From Limnoperna fortunei (Eukaryota > Mollusca > Bivalvia > Mytilida > Modiolidae), in contig OX104118.1 in the NCBI GenBank assembly GCA_944474755.1, positions 75,657,865 through 75,721,864 on the forward strand: a stretch of DNA of 64,000 bases, read 5' to 3'. Positions 11,101-26,100 of this stretch are shown piece by piece. The notes beneath the pieces are model-generated. The model worked only from the letters and a program-made list of their open reading frames with translations. It made no database searches and was not told the origin of the DNA. The translations under genes and the position numbers were made by a program. The first letter of the stretch is position 1, and the number at the start of each line of letters is the position of its first letter.

Positions 11101-14100
11101 GTAACTGTAAACGTACCTATATACACTTTGTACTTTGTACTATTTTCGTGATCTAATCAAATACACAAAAGTGCACCAATCATATTATACCCTAAGGGAT
11201 CCAGATTAAAACCATGAAAATAAGTACCCATGATTGGTCGACATCGCATAATCCATGTAAATAAGGAACTGCAAAAATAATATGTTAACAGTATGTAAAA
11301 GATCTTTATGATTAATTGCTTGTCAATTTCTTTGCAGATAAGCACAAATGAACAGCTGACATGGCTACAAACTGTACAGAAATCTCATGGGTCAGTGGAG
11401 GTTAGCTCCCTTGCTCAAGCAGAAGCTATAAATAGCAAGGGTATCTATCAGGTTGGAAATTTGTCTAAAAGTAGAATGATTGGAAGAACAGTAAGTACAA
11501 AACATTTAGCAATGGTTAAAGGAGAAGATAAAATAAAGCCCATTGTTGCCAGACCTCCCTTTTTTGACCACATAACAAGAATATTACTATAACCACAAAA
11601 CTAAAAAAATTTCCTGTTTAATGTCTTTTTTGGCAATTCATTTTACACTTTTAGTACAGTTTTGTTGCACAGCGATGCCCACTCTCTACCTCAAACAGTT
11701 GTTGTCCGATATTCATGAAACTGGGTGAAATTGTTTATGGGCATAATATCTCGGCCAAGTTTGATAACTAGTCAAATCGCTTCAGCCACTTCAGAGTTAT
11801 GGGCCTTTATAAACAAAATGGCAAATTCGCCTTGTCCACTCTCTATCTCAAACAGTTGTTGTCCAATCTTCATGAAACTTGGAGGGGCCTTGGTTGTCCG
11901 ATAGTTAAGGTAGTTCGTCCAAAAATGATCACGTGGTCTGTCAACACTGAGGTTGCGGGTTCGAGTCTCACTGCGGGCAGGGTGTACTCAACTCCAATCT
12001 TAATTGACAAGGATTGCCAGTTTTCCTACCGAAGGTCCGGGGTTCACTTGGATGATCTTTGACCTTAACCCTCTAGGTTAAATTGCTATTTTTAATTTTG
12101 TTTTTTTACCCAGGCCTAATTAAGACATTTGATCTGTAAGTGGGTCCTCATAGATCAGTGTGTTGCATACCAGCTTGATCTTGGATGACCTTAACCTTCA
12201 AAGTCGAATTTTCTTTTTTAACCAAGTTTTTAAAGAAAATTCTGGTTATTAGATTGGGGTATGGCAGGTGGGCGTTTTAATGGTCGGCGGATGGACTTGT
12301 GGCATCAAACAGAGGTTTTCTGGTCCAGTTTGGATAAACCAATCTTGCTGAAACATTTGATATAGTAAGCTTTCATGAAACCCTCCTTGGGATTGGATTT
12401 GGGGCCAGTCTGGTCAAGGTCAAGGTCATTGTTACTAAAAATTGAAATTCCTGTCAATAACTTAAGTTTGTATAAACCAATCCTGCTAAAACTTTGCATA
12501 TAGCAAGTTTGCATGAAGACCTAGATTTTGATTGGATTTAGGGCCAGTTGGATCAAGGTTACTAAAATAGAAAAACAGCTCATGGTCAATTACTTAAGTT
12601 CAGATCTAATCCTTGCTAACCTGAAACTTTGGATATAGCATTTTGCTGAAATTTTGTTTGAAGGTGCAAAATTGGATTGGATTAGGGGCCAGTCAGGTAA
12701 AGGTCAAGGTCACTGTGACTAAAAATAGAAATGCAGTTTCAGTTACAGCCATATAACTTCTTCCTTTTTAGTTTATTACTAAAGTTAATTGTTAAATCAT
12801 TGAAAATCTGGTTAAATAGCATGGCTATTATTCTTTTTTACAGATATTTGATATGTAGGTAGATCATCATAGGACAGTACATGTAAATCTGTTTATTCAT
12901 TTAAATAATTTAATTGAAACTTTGTATAGAGTTTGTGATTACTTTAAAAATATATACCCATCTCCTATTAAGGGCATTCATGAACATTTCTGTACAATTT
13001 TTTTATTCATTTTTCCTATGTTAAGTGTGCAGGTTGTATTATGGTTACCTATTTTGTATAATCCTAATACCTAAATGCTGGATAATATTAATTGTCCCCA
13101 ATGTGTACTAAAACCAGTGTCACACCACTTGGACCCTGTCTAGTTTTTATGTAATAGCAAACACCTCTGTTATGTTGTTATTAAAAAATATTTATGTTAG
13201 GAGTTAAATGGATTCAGGAGTTTGAAATTCTGTGTATTCTGGTAAATCAATTTTCCAGGAAATGAGTTTGAAGTAAAATGGACAGTTTTGCATATAAAAT
13301 AATGATATAGGTGTATGCCAATGCAATTTATCATATTGCTTATTTGTGTTAATTTCTACCAAGAAAATATTAAATATAAATGTAATTAATTTTTATGCCT
13401 GTCCCACTGTTTCTTGAGAATGCTTTCACTGATTTTCTTCAAACTGTACTTAGTTGTTAGCCTGATGGTCTGTATACGTTTGGTAAACTTTTTATTTTTT
13501 ACTATGGGTTTATGGGACTTTGTTTCTGAAAAAACAATTTTCCTGAAAGCTTTGGGCATTTGTTTGTTTTGGTAAGTGTGAGCATCCTATTGTTTTTGGT
13601 AAAAACCGAGTTATGTGACTTTGTTTATTAAAAAAAAGGGGGGGGGGGGTGAGTTTTCAGACTCTGACAAGAAAGACTTCACCAGTTTTCTTGAAATTTT
13701 GAGCATTGTTGATATTAATAGATGTGACAATGGGGTATTAGTGAAGATAGAATATGTATCATGAAGTGTATAGCTCTTGTCCTTGTATCATGAAGTGTAT
13801 AGCTCTTGTCCTTATATCTTTGGACTGGTATCATGAGCTTGTGGCATAGCTGTTTATTATGTATTCAATTATATACATGATTATGTGCAAAAAATATGTT
13901 AGAACTTTGTGACAAGCATTTTGTTTGTTAAATTCTGTAGCTTTCTGATTTATATGACTAATTTTGCCAGACTTTGCCAGAAGTTTTGGAGTTGCGTGTA
14001 GCCGAAGAAGAAGGAAAGGTTGCTCAGAGAAACTACTACAAATATGAACAGTTACACGACCTTCAGTCAAGGTTAATGTTAGTGGCAGGGAAAGCAGAAA

Positions 14101-17100
14101 AAGGCAAAGATGATGTTGACAGATTTATGCTTGTAAGCAAATTAAAAATATATTTAAGTATGCGTATGCCATCTTGCAAAGATAACTCCAAATTATTAAC
14201 AATATACTATTTATTGACACTCAGATTGTCAATAATACTGAATATATATACGATTACTTGGACTTTAATTAATACATCTTATATCATTTTGGTCCTAATG
14301 TAAAATTGCTTCACTTCAAAAGAACTATAGACTTCAAACATTACAAGAACTATAGACTTCAAACATTACATAGTTTGTTAACATTTTTCTTTTAAGTTTT
14401 CTTTATAGATAACAATTCAGAGTGTTTTCAGACAAATTTGACTTAGGTAACTGGTCTTAGGTGATAGATAGTTATAAGTAGACCAAACACATTTCTAATG
14501 TGATTCAGTTTTATTTCACAGATTTTAGATGCTGTGGTAAGACTTGGCAATATTTATACCAAACTACTGGAAGAAGGTTGTGTTTTGTTTTCACAATGGC
14601 ACGTGAAATTCCTGTGTGACAAAAACAGACGAGCTTGTGCAGTTATCACCTTTGGCCATGGAGAGGAACGACAGACACTAAAAGGAAGAATTGATGGGGA
14701 AAACGAAGATGTAAGTTATATCATTCCTAAAATTGCCAAATTTCTGGAGCAATGTCATGAAAAGTGGTTGGATTATATCAACAAAAAACGTGAGGAATAT
14801 TACTGTCTGAATTTCTTTACCATTGATCAGATGGTAATACTGCAACAAGAACTAGTAAAGCTGGGATCCAGTCAGGAGCCATCAGAAGTCATCTACCCAC
14901 TGTTGTCGTCAGTGAAAAAAGATTGTACTAAAGAAGATCTTGTACGAGCGATGTCTGCAGCTAAATCAGATGTAACAATGCTTGACACACAGAGACAGAT
15001 AGAAGCTGATGCTAAAAGTGCAGAGGAGGAAGTAATCCTTATTGAAAGAGCAGATGAAGAAAAGATAGGTAGATTTTTAAAGGAGATGGCCACAGCAGGT
15101 TATCCTGAAGGGCTTGCCATGGAAGCACTCAAATATATAGAACCAAATGATATTGATGGAGGTAAATAAGTTGGTAATAAATGTCATGGCTTTATTTTAT
15201 TTATTTTAAATATCATATTATATTTATATAAAACGCTGTCCAAAATAAAAAGGGAAATTCTACTGATTCCCTTTTCCTGGCGAAAGTGAAAAGTGCATCC
15301 CTTATAAGAGTGAATTTTTATAATTCTACATATAAACCATGAAAGAAATCACAAAATTTGATCTTTTGTCGTAAATTTGTATATAAAATGTATGACAGGA
15401 TGAGAAAAACATGGGAGAAATTTCTCCAATCGGTTTGATTTTAACTGTTTAGTATTAAAATCGTGGGAGAAATTTCTTCCATCGTTCTGATGTTAACTCT
15501 TTAGAAACACAACCATGGGAGAAATTTCTCCCATCTGTTTGATTGTAAAAAGTATGTGAGAAATTTCTCCCATTGGTTTGATATTGCAATCATGGGAGAA
15601 ATTTCTCCCATCGGTTTGATTTTCATTTTTAATATTGCAATCATGGGAGAAATTTCCCCCATCGGTTTGATTTTAGCTATTCAGCATTACAATCATGGGA
15701 GAAATTTCTCCCATAGGATTGATTGTAATTTTTCTTATATCAATCATAGAAGAAATTTCTCAATTAGGTTCCTTCAAGATTTTACACTGTATACTCCATG
15801 TTGTTTATTTTCTGAAAAATAAAAGAGATACAATGTTTTTAAAATGTTTGATAAAATTTCAGTATTGTATCATTTATCTTTGCCGAGAAAAATGTGACCG
15901 TGAAAATGCATTAGTTATATGGACGGCTAAAAGTTGACGAAGTCGGTTAACAAGAAGGAGTCTGAAAGGTCTGAAAATAAATTAATACCATAAAATGGCA
16001 TGATGATACAAGGATACTGACAAAATTTAAGTATTGCATCATTTATTATTTGTGAGAAAAATGTGATGGAAAATGAATTGTTGATATGGTCGGCTGAAAA
16101 TTGACGAAGTTGGTAACAGGAAATCTGAATGGTAGAGGTCTGAAAATGGACCTCACAATATGTCATGATCATAAAAAGCTAATTACAAATTTCAGTATTC
16201 TATCATTGATCATTGCTGAGAAAAATGTGACGGAAAATAGTTACGGACGGCTGAAATTTGACTAAGTCGTTTAAGAGGTAGTAAAATTCGGAAAAGTCTG
16301 AAAATAAATCCCATAATATGGCATGATCATACGAGGCCACTGACAAAATTTCATTATCGTATCACTTACCATTGTTGAGAAAATGTGACTGAAAATGCTC
16401 ACCGTAACACTGACACAGACCGAAAACTATACCCTTATCCCCTTCAAGGGATGTAGAGTGTTCAAACAAATTTTAACTATTGGATTAAAAATAAGTATTA
16501 GCATAAGCTGTTAAACTGATTGCATACATTAACAAATTCTCAATTAGGTAGGAACACTAATAACTAATATATATAAGTTGTAACTTGACTCACCAAAATT
16601 ATGATGCGTTTTCCTTGTACTTCGCTAGACCAAACATTTGACAGCGAGATGATTCTGCTTCTGTCTGTTAGTGTCACCCGTGTTTTGCAATTACAATCTG
16701 TAGGTAAATATAGCAATACAGATTTAGATGTTATCAACATTTTCCTACATTAAATTTCAAAACTCGTGTTACGCTCAAATGAAAATCCCAAACTGGAAAA
16801 ATGTAATTCCGTTAAGATTTCTCACTATTTTGATTTAAAAGGTACGTACGTATATTCAATAAAATAACGAGAATATATGTTTATGTCAATTTTATTTGCT
16901 GTAACATTCTGTTTTGGGATATATCTTATTGAAAGCGTCCTCTTAGAGCCGCTTCGAAATTTTAAAACAATTGTTAGACATATTAGAATGGAAATAGATT
17001 ATTGCAATTGGGCACTATGCGAATTAGAACATGGTCAGACCTTATAATATTTGTCCTCATTTAACACTTTCCCACGAGGTCAGTAGACTATAGTATTAAA

Positions 17101-20100
17101 GTTTTATTACCGCTTTGATGATGATTTTTATTTAATGTTCATAGTTCAATGCTATAGGGTCATCGTGGCGATGACGTTTTCTGTGCGAAGTTTAATGCCT
17201 TGAAATTTAGTATACTACAACAGCAGTAATGATAATACGAATATTTCGTTCATGAATCGAATGAATATTAATGTTCGAAATGACCAGAACAAGTAATAGA
17301 CAACCATATAAATTAATTAGCAGTAAAACTTTCTTTGTCTAGGATTGAAACGCTTACAAATATTGTTTCCTAAACTATTTAGAGCTGTTATGTTCCTTTT
17401 TTGTAAAAAAAAGATGCATATGGTATCATTTAAGAGCCTTGAGCATATACATTTATTTCATTGAACTTTGTATTGAATATTTAGGTTGGACAATCGACAA
17501 TAATAGAGAATTCATCGTCTACCAGTTAATGTGTACAAAAGCAATATTTAAAAAAACCCCAAAAACTTCAATAGTGTTTACATTTCGAATGAAAAGAAAC
17601 GTTCCTGGGACATTTGAATGTTACATGAACTTCACTTACGATAAAATTGGAACGATGGCCTTTTCAAATACGATTCTGTATTATATTTTATTTCATAATG
17701 ATGTAACAATCTATTCCATTGGATGAATTGCAGTCAGTATTGTAAGCTACAGTTGCAGTTACAGCTGTAACAGTGATACAGCCTGATCAAAAAGATTATT
17801 CGAGTTTCCATGTAACACAAAACATGCATGTACATGTATAGAAAAGTTCACCTTGTGAACTATTAAACTTATTTGTTTTCTAATGTGTTCAATGAAATAA
17901 AAAGTAAAACTAACTTGCGTGTATGACCGTATCGTATGATATATCATAAATCAAACTGTACATATACATGCGTATGCGTCAAAACAGATACCTTCGATAT
18001 TCATCTGTAAAGTACGACAATTTGGTTTCCGTTGTCTGCCAAGTCATCAGAAATTGTCCGGATGAAATGTTGCTTTGTCTCTCGTTTTGAAAAAAAAACA
18101 GCTCTCGTTGACGGACTGGACAAATTAGGTCAGGCGCTTTTATAGCATTCACATAGAATTCCTGGATTAAATAACTAGCATTTGACAAATGTGATCGTTC
18201 ACTTCCTCCTGTATTGTGCATTATTTTGAAAATGTTTTATGTTTCCTGGTTCCATCTTAAACTCGGTGCACATATTACGTTTAAAAAGAACCTTTATATA
18301 AAGAGATGAATCAAACACAAATCTTTTCATTTAAATCAACGTTTAAAGACAGCACATTGAAATGAAATGCACAGAAAAAACACAACAAGAGTGTATCTTT
18401 ATAAATTATAGATTTTATATTTACAGCCATGATGCACATACACATTCTTTTGCAGGAAATTTGTGGTAATCTTTATGTCACGGGGTAGCTACTGGTTTTT
18501 AATTTCATCAACACTAATGTTCCTATATGCATATTTATTATATAAATATTTCCAATATAATAATTATTAATACACGTCCATTCACTTTCATTCTATTTTC
18601 ATATCGAGGTACCTCAACTTGCAAACACATAAAATTAAGGCATGACATTATTTATTTTTGACTGCGGCAGAAAGATGACCAGGTGGTAGACAAAAACCAA
18701 ATATTCTCATGATGTTTCTGACACGCCACGGGTCATTTAAACTTTAATTGATAGATACTGTCCATTATTCTTATCAACCAATTACTAACTATTGGGTTCA
18801 TGACTTTTGTAATACATTATGAACAATTAAAATTATGTGATTTAATGTTTGCATTGCCAGCTATTAGTTTTTCTAAATAATATTGACTATTGTGTGTCGT
18901 GGACTTAAATATAGTTAATCATATCCGATTTAAAATATCATGTTTACGTGATTCTAAAGGGGGGGGGGGGTGTAAGCAGAAAAAACTGTACTTCTGTACG
19001 GCAGTAACGTGTATTACATACTTCTAAATAACACTCATCTTATTTTCGCATATGAATTTTAGGATTATAATTAACATTACAGATTCAATGATTCAATATT
19101 TGGGAATAAATAGGCAATATGTGTTTTTAATATCAAGACTTTGTCTGGCTGACAAATTTACTGTGCCGCATTTTATACATATTTCTAGAATAAATAAAAT
19201 ATTTCAACTAATATAACTCAATATTTAAAGAAAAATTTAATCCTATACATTTAAAAAAAACTAATTTAATTTTTAATGTACTTCAGTTCAAGAATATCAT
19301 ATGCGGTCTTTTGTCAATTTTGATTTCATTTTGTGAAGATGGAACTTTAACTTGTATTTTAAGTTTTTAAAGCCAAAGATGTTAAATATTTAATGAACGA
19401 ATCAATATCTTGTGCCTTCTTTATTGTAAAGAAATGTATTTTTTAATTTTTATTTCTTTTTGTAATTTTTTCTTTAAATTTAACTTCATGAAGATATGCA
19501 CTACTCTATATATCGAGTGTGTAAAATGAAACAAAAACTCAAATTATAAAACTAGCCTTGCCAATATTTTAAACATAAAACAAAAAATGTATTTAATCAG
19601 AAAAGAAATATTTTTCGATGGTTTAAGATAGCAAATAAATAAAAAATGGATATGCATGTAATGAATGTATTTTTAAATGTCTTAAAGGCAGTTCTCCTAT
19701 GTCCATCTGCGATTTATAACGCTTCTTTTGCAACCTGATGACAAATCTGTTAAATGTTGACCCCTAGTTCGTACCCGCTAAGGGATAATAAAAACGATCA
19801 TACTAGTTTTAATTAGCTTGCACAAAATCACAAAAATTACTTGTGATACTCTATATGATGGTTTTATTTACGTAATAAAATAAGCAACCTCAAGCATGTT
19901 AAGAAATATATTATTATATTATTCGATAGTATACTAACGCAATATTTTTTTTGATTTTAAAGGCGATTATTTAACGCCTACATATCAAATCGGGGGAGCA
20001 AGTAAAAAACTTAATTTTAGTTAGATTGAAAGAATTTTATTTATTTTTTTCATTTCTGATTAAATTGCCAAAAAGTGGTCCAAAACCAAATTGTGTTTCC

Positions 20101-23100
20101 ATGAAGTAAGGATACTATATCCAGATTTTTTGGGGGGTGGGGATGGGGAGGGGGTAGGTGGGACTGCGCCGTGTGTGTCCACAACCAATTAACTATAGCT
20201 AGTAGTGGATTTATAGTTCTTTGAGGGATGCTATTCAACTATTGTATAAATGGCAAACAGCTAATTAAATGTTGTACGGGACAGGCGCATACATTCCGAT
20301 TGTCTAGCTCATCCTATACATGTTTGATTTGGTTAAAAAGACAATAGAAAAGAGTCATTTAGTTTAAATTGAAGTGTGCAACCACTGTAATTGGGTTGTC
20401 GACGTCGTGATGCAAGGTGCGGGTAATGGAACGGACGTCGTGGTACCACCTTGAACTCCACAAACGATTTCTGATCGTGCATGTAGATTATTTGAGGGAA
20501 CATGAAAAAAAACTAAATATCTCTGGCTGTTTCCGTGGCTGTCTGAAATCGGCTACAGCGATAGACAAAATGCATGAGGCAATCTTGATGTCGTGATGTA
20601 ACGCGCTGAAATATGCTCCTGAAACGATCAGCTACTTTACCTGTAGCTCTAAGATGGCCGAGCAAGCGATCAACCGTTGACTTATGAACTCCATATTGCT
20701 GTGCGATGAGAATTTGCTATTGACCCTTAAAACTCAGACGCACGACATAAAACGCGGAAAAATTATTCATTAAACAACGAAAGGAATCAATAAGGGTATA
20801 ACATGAAAAAAAAGTATTTCCCAGTCAAAGAAATTCTGTCCAACTTTATAAAGCGATCATTAGAAGCGCGAACATGAGGTTCATATTGATCAGACTATTG
20901 CCTTTTGATAAATATTAATGCTTAATTCATTTATAATTTTCTAATATATGTTTTGTTTATGTATGAATATTTTCTTGTGTATGTGCTGCTAAATCCAGGT
21001 TTTTTATATGCAATAAATATTATTATTATTGTATAAAACCCCGAATGCATGTCAATCACATCCAGATATTCTCCATAAAGAGTTTAGTGGCTTTTTGTAC
21101 CCCGTCGCTGTTTTTTTGCCGTTTTAAACTTTTTGGGGAAATCAAATGAAATAAACATGTTAAAGAGTTAAATCGATGAAATCACATGTAGATGCACACT
21201 ATATATAATTTATCAAAACTGAATTCATCTATAATCCCATTTTTAAGGTCACACAGGTTCCGGGAGCCCTGTGTCTGAAGGGTTCCAAATATCATTAAAC
21301 AGCATCTATGCAATACAGAACGTAATGTAAGGTTTTGGAAAATTGTAAAAAGAAAAGAAATCCCCTTATCATATAGCATGAAATACAAATACAGAACTAT
21401 GTGTATGAACAACATGTGTTTTCCTTCCAAATATCATTACAATACGTATTCCAGTTTGAAACTTCAATACACGGGCTAGAGAGTTTGTTTTAGTTATATG
21501 ATTGATATAAATGTATGTTGAGGTCAACGCTTGAAAAGCGAATACAAAAAACTAGTAATACTATGTTGGAATGCCAGCACAAATTCGCCCAAAATCCCAA
21601 AATCTCATGTAATGTATTTAATTGAAATCGGTATGCCATGGAAAAAAATCGTTGAAATCGGACAAAGTTGGCTGGTAAATGACAGCGTTTACAAAATGGC
21701 TGCTTTTGCATCAATGGTTTTACTCCAAAATGTTCAGGATTGTCAACCGTATCAGTATACCAATTTCTACCATTTTTTATTGAAATCGCTTACAGAGATT
21801 TGAGAAATGTCATTCTATTTTTAGCGACGACTTTTTTTTAAATGGCGACCCTTTTTACAAATTGTTTCAGTTCATTGCACAACTTCAGGTCAGCACCAAC
21901 ATACTCACAAAGCTTCTTGTTTGTTGATCAGACATTACATCTGTAAGAAAAAGGTGTGGACAAGATTGATGTGTAAAGAAAAAATAAAGAGTAAGAACCA
22001 GTGCTGATTGTGATTGCAAGCAAGACACAAAAATTCCCCTCCCGTCTACAAACATAGTCTGTCATATGACAATCTTAGTTTGTGCATTTAAATCTACCTA
22101 CATATAAAACATTTCGTTGAAATTGACAAAGCTGACATTAGGAGGGTTGGGGACGATTTTTATTTACAAAATAGCGGTGTTTGCGTCCAATTTTTTTCGG
22201 CGAAAATGCTCTGGATAATCAACTGTATCAATTTACCAATTTCTATTGATTGATTGATTGATTGGATGTTTGCTTTACGTCCAGCGAGCAGTATTTGAGT
22301 TATATTCAGGACGGGAACAAGTAAACAAACAATAAATCAATGGACAAAGAGGTGGGATGGGACACCTGGAACAAAGTTTTGACTGCCACTGGAAAAGTAT
22401 GGAGTATTGGGTAGGGTCGGAGAATTTAGCCTTTGGTAGCGGCTACAACGAGCCTACTCTTTTTCGAATTCTACAAAAGGGGTCTTTTTCGTGCAAGGAG
22501 CATGGCACTCTCCAATCACGTTACCCACTATGGTCCGCGGCCAGGCTTTCCGTATTATGACCTGACAACCCCCCAACGAGAAGGTCTCCACTATCCGCCA
22601 CCCTGGTACGCGCTGGGCTGCTCTGTGGGTCGAGCACTGGGAACCATCCCAGTATGGTCCCAGCCAATTTCTATTGAAATCACTTCAGCCATTCCCGAGA
22701 TCTGACAAACTGCTCTTTTCTCAACTGCGGCCATTTTGAAAAATCTAAAACCGATGTGCACAACTAGACAGATCTCTCGACTTGTTCTGCAAAAATCCCG
22801 GCCAAACTCAATTACCAGAAAGATGAAAAAAACAATTTATGATCTCATGGATCGTGAGTGGCTCCCAAAAGACCCCTGTGGACCCTCCAGTTCAAACATC
22901 CATTCGCTGCATCTTTATCTACTTGGAAACCGAGTTTCGGGCAAATTGCATGCAGCATGTTTCAATATAGGTGGCCATCTTTTATACAAAATGGCGACAA
23001 TAGAAATTCAATATGCATGTAATTAAGTGTTCTGCAAATCATATTCTACTCATATACCAATTTTAATTGAAAATTCATATAAATTTTTTATATCATATAT

Positions 23101-26100
23101 TTTTTTTCATTTTCAAAATTGCCGTCATATCAAATTCTCATTTTCAAACGGCCGCCATAATTTAATTATTATTTTTATGACCATTCGAGTCAGCATAAGC
23201 TACCTGAAAAACCAAGTTTCGTGCAAATCGGGTCACTTTGGATATTTTGGCGACTATCTTGGATTCAAAATCACCGCCAAAGAAATTCAACACGTGCCTC
23301 ATATGGTGCGGTATAACATACTCCACTTATATACCAACTTTTATTAAAATCCATACTCTTTTGGATATTTTTCATTTTCAAAATGAAGCGGCCACTTGAG
23401 ATGGTAGCCATCATCGAATTTAAACTTTTATGACTAACATCATTCGCAACAGGGGCATGCAGTGCCGAGTGGTTAAGGTTAGTTCGTCTACTATTGATCA
23501 CATGGTCTGTCAATACTGAGATTGCGGGTTCAAGTCTCACTGCACTCCAATCTTAATTGACAAGGAATGCCAGTTTTCCTACCGCAGGTCGGGAGTTTTC
23601 TCCGGGTACTCTGGGTTCCACCCTAAAAAAATCTGGACGCCATGATATAGCTGAAAAATTGCTGAAACTGGTGTTAAACATCATTCATTCAAACAAACAA
23701 ACAAAAAACAAATCATTCGCAACATATCATTTTTGATAAAAACCGTTCGTGCAAAATCCATTGACTTTTGGATTTTTAAGGAATTTTTTTCATTATCAAA
23801 ATTTTTAAATTAGCATGCGTTATTCAAGTTGGTGAAGTTTCATATCGATCCAATGTACTGTCTCTTAGGAAATGGACGGACAAAATATGTGGAAGAAAAA
23901 AAAATAATATGAAAACCAAACAACGCAAAAACAATATGTCTCCGCAAACTTAGTTTTGGAGTGATAATAATACGAAACTGGGTAAAAACAATAACTCCTC
24001 CGACAATTCGTGGTCGGTGACTTAATAAAGATAAGAAACCAGACAAAAACAATAAATCGCCGAAAACTGTGTTTTGGGCGACTTAATTACCATTCAAGAG
24101 ATGGGGCAATAATATTCGTCATATTAAGACAATGTATACAGATTGCATCAGTAGTTTATCCGTACTTTCGTTTTAATATGTAATAACCTACTACGATTGC
24201 TGCAATTTATTATTCTCAACCTTTGACATTCAGAAATTTGTTATATTACATGTATTTAAATTTCATTTGTAAAACGTTGTACGAAATGATGTATCATGAA
24301 TTGTTTGTTTGTTTGTTTATTGTCATACGTTTACTTTCAGCAATTTTTCAGCATATATAATGGCGTCCAGTTTTTATTGGGGGAGGAAGCCGGAGAAAAC
24401 CAACGACCTTCTGTAGGAAAACTCTATTGTACGCTAATAAAAACGGAAAGCGTTGCGATATGCAATATAATAAACGATAAACCATACAATGCATGCAGGA
24501 GAAAACAATACTAAAGTGTTGTTACTAACAGGCTTAATCTGTATTGGCCATGTATTGATTTGAGGTGGCTGTATTTGTCCCGAGACCCGTAGGGTCGAGT
24601 TTCAATACAGCCGACATTGAGTCAATACAAGGCAAATACAGAATTAGCCAGTTCGTAACATGTGTATTTAATTCTAATATGACGTGCTTTAAAGGCTTTG
24701 AGACCACAACTGTGGTAAAAAAATGATTTATCTATGAGCAACACGCGCTCAGAAGGGCGTGTTTTAAATGGCTGTTCCGATTACAAAACTATAACTCCCA
24801 GCCGGAAAGCTATTGCATATGACATATAAATCTTATAAATAGCGACACGGGCTATAATTATCCGTTGCAATATATTGTGTGTTGCATTGACGGAACAGCC
24901 AGTTTATGGCGGAAATGATGTTTTCTATAGGTACGAAACTATTATAAATGTATTCTAATTGTCTTATTAGAATAGAAATAATTCACGGAGGCTATGATTT
25001 ATCATTGTTTTACCACGGGATGACCATTTATGTCGTTATTTAATCACTCGCTATCGCTCGGGATAAAATAATACAACATAAATGGTCACCCCGTGGTAAA
25101 ACAATAATAAACCACAGCCTCCGTTAATTATTTCTTAATTAACCAAACAGTCTGTATAGCTGGATTGTATGAGCAGAATTATTAGCCAGTCAAACAGGAG
25201 CACACAACAATACACTACAACACCACCAATTACGACAAATCATCAATATACCAAATATCAACACACTCACATTTTAAATAGCAAAGAAAAATGCGAGAAA
25301 ATAATGTAACATTAGCAAAACAATATCCCCCATGACATTTGTGTCACATAGGAAAAAAATTAAGAAAGTTCGGTATCTGGCAAACAGTGCCTGGATAGCC
25401 GCAACTGTCAATAATATATTCTGTTATAAATACTATTTATCGTTCCTGCTTCATATTCACTCTAGTCCGTCTTCTGTAAGTTCAACCAGAACTTTGCCAA
25501 TAAACTATCAATTTCACTACACGAAACGTCATGACAGTCCTTCTCGTAACCAAGAACTAACTTACTGATCCGGAAGACGGGAGGTGAGATCGTAACCAGG
25601 CAATATGACTTTCCGTATTGCCCTGCTGGCCGAACGAATAAAGTTATTACCCTTGTTAAAAAAATTTAGTTATCAAGATATTAATCATTTCGATTTTAAT
25701 TTATTAGGGCCGAATTTTACGTATTATTTAATAATATACGTTATACGCTACAAAACGATTTCCCTTACGGAATTGCCTTGCACCAAGTATACTTAAAGTA
25801 TAAGGCAAGTATACTTCAAGTATACTTTAAGTATATCTGTTATACTTGAAACCTGAAGTATACTTAAAGTATTAGCCAAGTATACTTGGAGTATTTGCTA
25901 GTTATACTTGTGTTATACTTTGCATCCTTGTAATAGCAAAGTATAACTCAAGTATACTTGAAGTATACAAGAAGTATACTTCAAATGGATATTATCAAAC
26001 ATTTTATGTAAAAGTTATACTTGAAGAATTTATTTGGACTTAGACTTTTTCAGGAGTTTGACAGAGGAATGCATCTTACACAAAATTTATAAGTCCAAAT

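Noticed and set aside
15162..15169. Gene end after exon 8 (in-frame TAA just past GGTAA)
   Set aside because: Exon 9 resumes in the matching phase with family-typical sequence, so the intron reading is preferred.
15556..15937. MGEISPIGLI repeat protein, also at 46143-46365
   Set aside because: These arise from the palindromic GGGAGAAATTTCTCCC minisatellite, which gives the same peptide on both strands.
17979..18221. 80-codon minus-strand frame with protein-like composition and a possible donor at its end
   Set aside because: There is no recognised similarity, partner exon or promoter, and a frame of this length is expected by chance in 64 kb.
23463..23540. Functional tRNA gene
   Set aside because: Box A and box B are present, but no full cloverleaf could be drawn and the sequence continues into a SINE body and A-rich tail.
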